A stretch of DNA of 64,000 nucleotides from Candidatus Gastranaerophilales bacterium (lineage in GTDB: Bacteria > Cyanobacteriota > Vampirovibrionia > Gastranaerophilales > Gastranaerophilaceae). Positions 60,983-64,000 of the stretch are shown here, one piece after another. The stretch spans positions 62,001 to 126,000 of the forward strand of contig CALURK010000006.1 in the NCBI GenBank assembly GCA_944323165.1, written 5' to 3'. How positions within the stretch are numbered: the first letter of the stretch is position 1; every line of letters begins with the position of its first letter. A program made the translations under genes and the position numbers. The notes under the pieces were generated by a model. The model did no database searches and was not told the origin of the DNA. It saw only the letters and a program-made list of their open reading frames with translations.

Positions 60983-63088
60983 TTAAACAATAATATAATT
61001 ATAAGCTTGGTTCATAACTTCATCGAAGGCATTGTGATTACCGAAGAACACGTAAAATTCCGCAATATTTCTTCCGATTTGTTGTAGACTTTCGACTTCA
61101 ATCGGAGGGCCTGCTGGTGTCGTTCTTGCAGGATTCTGCGGATTAGAAATTACGCCGGTTGAGCGCAGAAGCGGAATATAAATGTTGTTTTCAAAGACTT
61201 CATATTGAGTAAGTCCTTTTGTAATTACTCCTAAATTATTCCCCTCCTCATCAATAAGGAAACCTCTTTGCATAGGAGCAGTGTTGTTTTTTACTTCAAT
61301 ACCTTTTTGGGTTGGAAGATTTTTTCTAATATCATAATTAGGATCAAAATTACGCTTTATCAGCTGGTTTAAATCTTCAGAAAATACCTCATAGATAGGA
61401 TTTGTCAGCCCGAATTTTGCGGTTAGCATGTGATTTTTTTGCGAATTTATCCAATCAAATTTGAAGTGCAAAAACGTAGAATGTTTATCAAGGCTCACGA
61501 TAAGTGGAATTACATCCCAAGCACCCTCAAAATCTATTTTTAAAGAAGCTCTTGTTTGCGTGTTAAGAATTATTTTTGATCGTAATATTTTAAATTCTAC
61601 TCCATAATCATCAGCTTTAGGTCCAAAATTATAACTATCGCCAAAATCTGTAAAATCAGTTAGTGAGAATTTTATTCCGTTTATGTAAATCTGATTATTT
61701 TCGATCCTTAAACAGATATTAGAGTTTTCAATTGATGTGGATGTAATTTTAAGATCAGAATTATCAACGGAAGGTAATATATATTCGATTTCATAAGGTT
61801 TTAAATTTTCTATTTCAGTTACATAAGAGTAGATCTTAGTATAATCTTCTGTAACAGGTATTTTTTGCGTATCAGTCAGTAAAAATTTATCAAAACCTTT
61901 TTTGAAACCAATTTTGTCATAACCTTCAATTACTTTTGACGATTGAAATTCAATAACTCCTGAAAAAACTTTATCAGAAAGGTTAAGAATTTTCTTTTCT
62001 TCGAAATGATTTTTAAATTTAAGTTCGTCAATAATAGTATTGGCGATTTGTTTAATTTTTTTGTATCTGATTAAATTTTCTGAATGGACGTCATCAGTAG
62101 AGCATCCGCAAATACTATCGTGTGCTTGGTTTTGCAGAAGCATTTTGTAAGCGTATTCAAGAATTGTATCATAGCGAATCTCGTTTTGTTGTTTTGCAAA
62201 ACGGGAAGCTAAATCTAAAAGATAAGTGCATTCCACATTTTCCCTCTTTAAATCAAGTCTTGAAGAATAACATCCTTGAAGAGTAAAAGTGTTAGAATTA
62301 TCTCTAATTTCGTCATTCCATTCAAATTCTTTAAACCTGTTTTCAACTCTTTTGAAGTAATCAAAAGGCGAAGCTAACCTTATAAAATAATCTTCTTTTA
62401 ATATTTCATTTACAGAATTAATTTGATCACCAATATCAGTTTCGACTCCCAAATGGTCGGCTCCAATCGGTAACAGCAAAACCTTTCCTGATTTTTCTGC
62501 GATTTTGTCCAGATTATTTTTAAGAATTTCAGCTTTTTTTTCAATAGTAGTATTTAAAGAGAAAACATCATTAAAATACCCTCTGACTAGATTAACCGTG
62601 TCCATTCCGCACCAAGAGAATTCGGAAGGGAAATCTTTGTTACAACCTCTCCAGACAATGCATTTATCGATTCCGAAATCTCTAAGGATATCCGGGATAT
62701 TTTGAGAGTGTCCGAAAGTATCAGCAAGGTACGCAATAAAATCCTTGCAACCGTAATTTTGAGCTTCTTTAAGTCCGATTTCAAGGTTTTTTTGAAAACA
62801 AGTCTTATCCGTTAAAAATTCATCCACAAGGCAGAAAAACGGTCCGACGAAGAGCTTTTTATGTCTGATAAGTGACAAAACGAGTTCTTTGTTTTCCGGT
62901 CGCATTTCCAAGTAATCATCAAGAGCGCTTGTTTGTCCGTCAAAATAGAAACAAGGAATTTTATTTTTAGAAAGCATATCTAAAACATTGTCAAAGACTC
63001 TTAATAAGCGCAGTCTAAAGACTTCAAACTCTCTATACCATTCTCTGTCCCAATGAGTATGCAAATAAGCAATAACGTGTTTTCTCAT
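60983..63088 (-). CDS. Alpha-mannosidase, GH38
   Basis: A 701-residue protein, shorter than typical GH38 enzymes. HTHWDREWYREFEV (zinc ligands H12 and D14), ADTFGHSQNIPDILRDFGI (nucleophile D123) and QNQAHDSICGCSTDDVH (zinc His) are diagnostic. There is no signal peptide, so it acts in the cytoplasm. It probably trims mannosides from imported glycans. Monocistronic; the start codon ATG is the first residue of the conserved N-terminus. Confidence 0.92.
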   Translation of the reverse strand: MRKHVIAYLHTHWDREWYREFEVFRLRLLRVFDNVLDMLSKNKIPCFYFDGQTSALDDYLEMRPENKELVLSLIRHKKLFVGPFFCLVDEFLTDKTCFQKNLEIGLKEAQNYGCKDFIAYLADTFGHSQNIPDILRDFGIDKCIVWRGCNKDFPSEFSWCGMDTVNLVRGYFNDVFSLNTTIEKKAEILKNNLDKIAEKSGKVLLLPIGADHLGVETDIGDQINSVNEILKEDYFIRLASPFDYFKRVENRFKEFEWNDEIRDNSNTFTLQGCYSSRLDLKRENVECTYLLDLASRFAKQQNEIRYDTILEYAYKMLLQNQAHDSICGCSTDDVHSENLIRYKKIKQIANTIIDELKFKNHFEEKKILNLSDKVFSGVIEFQSSKVIEGYDKIGFKKGFDKFLLTDTQKIPVTEDYTKIYSYVTEIENLKPYEIEYILPSVDNSDLKITSTSIENSNICLRIENNQIYINGIKFSLTDFTDFGDSYNFGPKADDYGVEFKILRSKIILNTQTRASLKIDFEGAWDVIPLIVSLDKHSTFLHFKFDWINSQKNHMLTAKFGLTNPIYEVFSEDLNQLIKRNFDPNYDIRKNLPTQKGIEVKNNTAPMQRGFLIDEEGNNLGVITKGLTQYEVFENNIYIPLLRSTGVISNPQNPARTTPAGPPIEVESLQQIGRNIAEFYVFFGNHNAFDEVMNQAYNYIIV

Positions 63089-63147
63089 ATCGTTTATGAT
63101 ACATCAAAATGAAATATAGAGCAATCTTACATTAAATGAATGATTTT

Positions 63148-63176
63148 TTTTTATAGATTTAAAGCTAATGTATAAT
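63148..63176 (+). promoter_or_regulatory. Promoter of the gene at 63254
   Basis: TATAAT at 63171-63176 directly preceded by TG; the -35 (TTTTTA) is weak. A 5' leader of about 70 bases follows, with no clear structure. Confidence 0.4.
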
Positions 63177-63253
63177 TAGGACGTTTTGTATATTGACTTT
63201 AAGAAAAACGGCATTAAAACCAAAATAGGTTAAAAAAATAGGAGATTTCCGAC

Positions 63254-64000
63254 ATGGGAATGGCAGCATCGCAAGCTAGATACTTAGCACTAACGGCAAG
63301 AAAGACAAATTGTGAATGGGAAGGTCAGCAGATAAATCAGGCAAGAACAGCTCTTGCAAATCAGAGTGCTAATTTATTTAACCGTTTGTTGGATTTAGAA
63401 GTTCCTAATGCCCCAAAAACCACTGATTATACAGAGGTTCAATATTCATTTTCTGACGGTGATAATGAATCAGTTTTAGAGAGCTGGCAGCAGTTATCCA
63501 GTGCGGATCCAAATTACAACTACATAGTTAACCACTACTATTATGCGGATGTATACACTGGCTCGGAAAAGAAATTAGAAAATCCGCAGGTACATATAGA
63601 AAGTGATATAAAAGAGAATGCTTATGTAAATCCGTCAGCGACTTTAAATGATGACGGTTCTTATACGATTGTACTGTCTAACGGTCAAAAAATAACTACG
63701 GATGAAATAACAAACGCAAAGACAGAAGAGGATTCTGCTTTAAAAGAAGCTTTTAATGATTTTTCAAAGGCAAAACAGCTTGCGTATGAAGCAGGGGAAA
63801 TTCCGGCGGGAGAAGTATATGGTTATCAAGATGCAAGCGGGACTTGGCATTTCTATTTAAAAGAAGAGATAGACGACATTAATAATATGCATCCGGAAGT
63901 TTCGTTTGATCCGATGAATAATACTTATACTATCAAGAGTGCGGATGGTGAGGAGACTCACACTTATGAAGCGATAGAAAATGTAGAACAAGACACTAAA
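63254..64000 (+). CDS. Start of a SQAR-leader protein, cut by the window edge
   Basis: Open for 249 codons to the window end, with AGGAG nine bases before the ATG. It starts MGMAASQARYLALTARKTN, then a helical stretch (EGQQINQARTALANQSANLFNRLL), then an Asp/Asn/Tyr-rich region with repeated DG-x-YT(I/Y) units (DDGSYTIVLSNGQ, NNTYTIKSADGEE). I associate this MG-x-x-x-SQAR leader with a multi-copy family in gut Melainabacteria and some other gut bacteria; the role is unknown to me, and a surface or secreted protein is possible. Confidence 0.7.
   Translation, partial: MGMAASQARYLALTARKTNCEWEGQQINQARTALANQSANLFNRLLDLEVPNAPKTTDYTEVQYSFSDGDNESVLESWQQLSSADPNYNYIVNHYYYADVYTGSEKKLENPQVHIESDIKENAYVNPSATLNDDGSYTIVLSNGQKITTDEITNAKTEEDSALKEAFNDFSKAKQLAYEAGEIPAGEVYGYQDASGTWHFYLKEEIDDINNMHPEVSFDPMNNTYTIKSADGEETHTYEAIENVEQDTK

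Noticed and set aside
1-64000. CRISPR array or insertion sequence
   Set aside because: No regularly spaced long repeats and no transposase gene were seen. The only short periodic array is the 8-base iteron-like one at 28.3-28.5 kb, whose units are far too short for CRISPR repeats.

Overview
The window is AT-rich bacterial DNA that most likely comes from a gut Vampirovibrionia/Melainabacteria (Gastranaerophilales) genome, carrying an integrated short-tailed (podovirus-like) prophage. Three things point to this host. There is an 11-subunit NDH-1/complex I operon without nuoE, nuoF or nuoG. Many orphan proteins begin with a short Asn/Lys-rich leader ending in a [hydrophobic]-[ST/E]-F-[GKS] box. 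The last, unfinished gene starts with MGMAASQARYLALTAR, a family I associate with this group. The taxonomy is an inference from gene content; no rRNA gene is present.

Layout. (1) 1-7.5 kb: a minus-strand cluster of three AAA+ ATPases and one degenerate pseudo-AAA protein, a lone HExxH metallopeptidase-like protein, and a small plus-strand protein. (2) 7.56-37.4 kb: prophage. Late genes run leftward: terS, portal, a small ORF, scaffold, capsid, head/connector proteins, tail adaptor, tail tube/nozzle-like protein, GNAT-like protein, three ejection-type proteins, fibre, DUF1353 protein, TM/coiled-coil protein, terL and an amidase endolysin. A roughly 1 kb control region at 26.07-27.12 kb holds paired operators, divergent promoters and a series of hairpins. 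Rightward early genes follow: an orphan, ardA, an iteron-like repeat array and small orphans. A leftward LexA/CI-like repressor with twin operators comes next, then a rightward replication/recombination block (YqaJ exonuclease, RecT, SSB, DnaB), an HTH protein, an excisionase-like protein and a tyrosine integrase. (3) 37.6 kb: a tRNA-Lys(CTT) gene whose 3' end faces the integrase, so it is the likely attachment site. (4) 37.8-64 kb: chromosome, with a CheD-like orphan, a winged-helix protein, a large two-module UvrD-family helicase, a SugE/Gdx exporter, nuoA-N, two TPR proteins, an amylomaltase, lysA-cdaA-yitT, a small DUF-like gene, a GH73 glucosaminidase, a GH38 mannosidase and the partial gene at the right edge.

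How it fits together. The prophage appears intact: it has packaging, capsid, tail, lysis, repressor, recombination and integration functions, and it relies on the host for primase and polymerase. Lysogeny is probably held by a self-cleaving repressor acting on two identical 18-bp operators. A second operator pair of different sequence sits on divergent promoters in the 26-27 kb region and probably controls the late operon and the first early gene. The most system-like unexplained locus is the AAA+ array at the left. Its members have lost different catalytic elements in a complementary way, which suggests one asymmetric hetero-oligomer. The left prophage attachment site is not visible, so it is not settled whether the AAA+ array is chromosomal or prophage cargo. 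The shared N-terminal motif favours chromosome.
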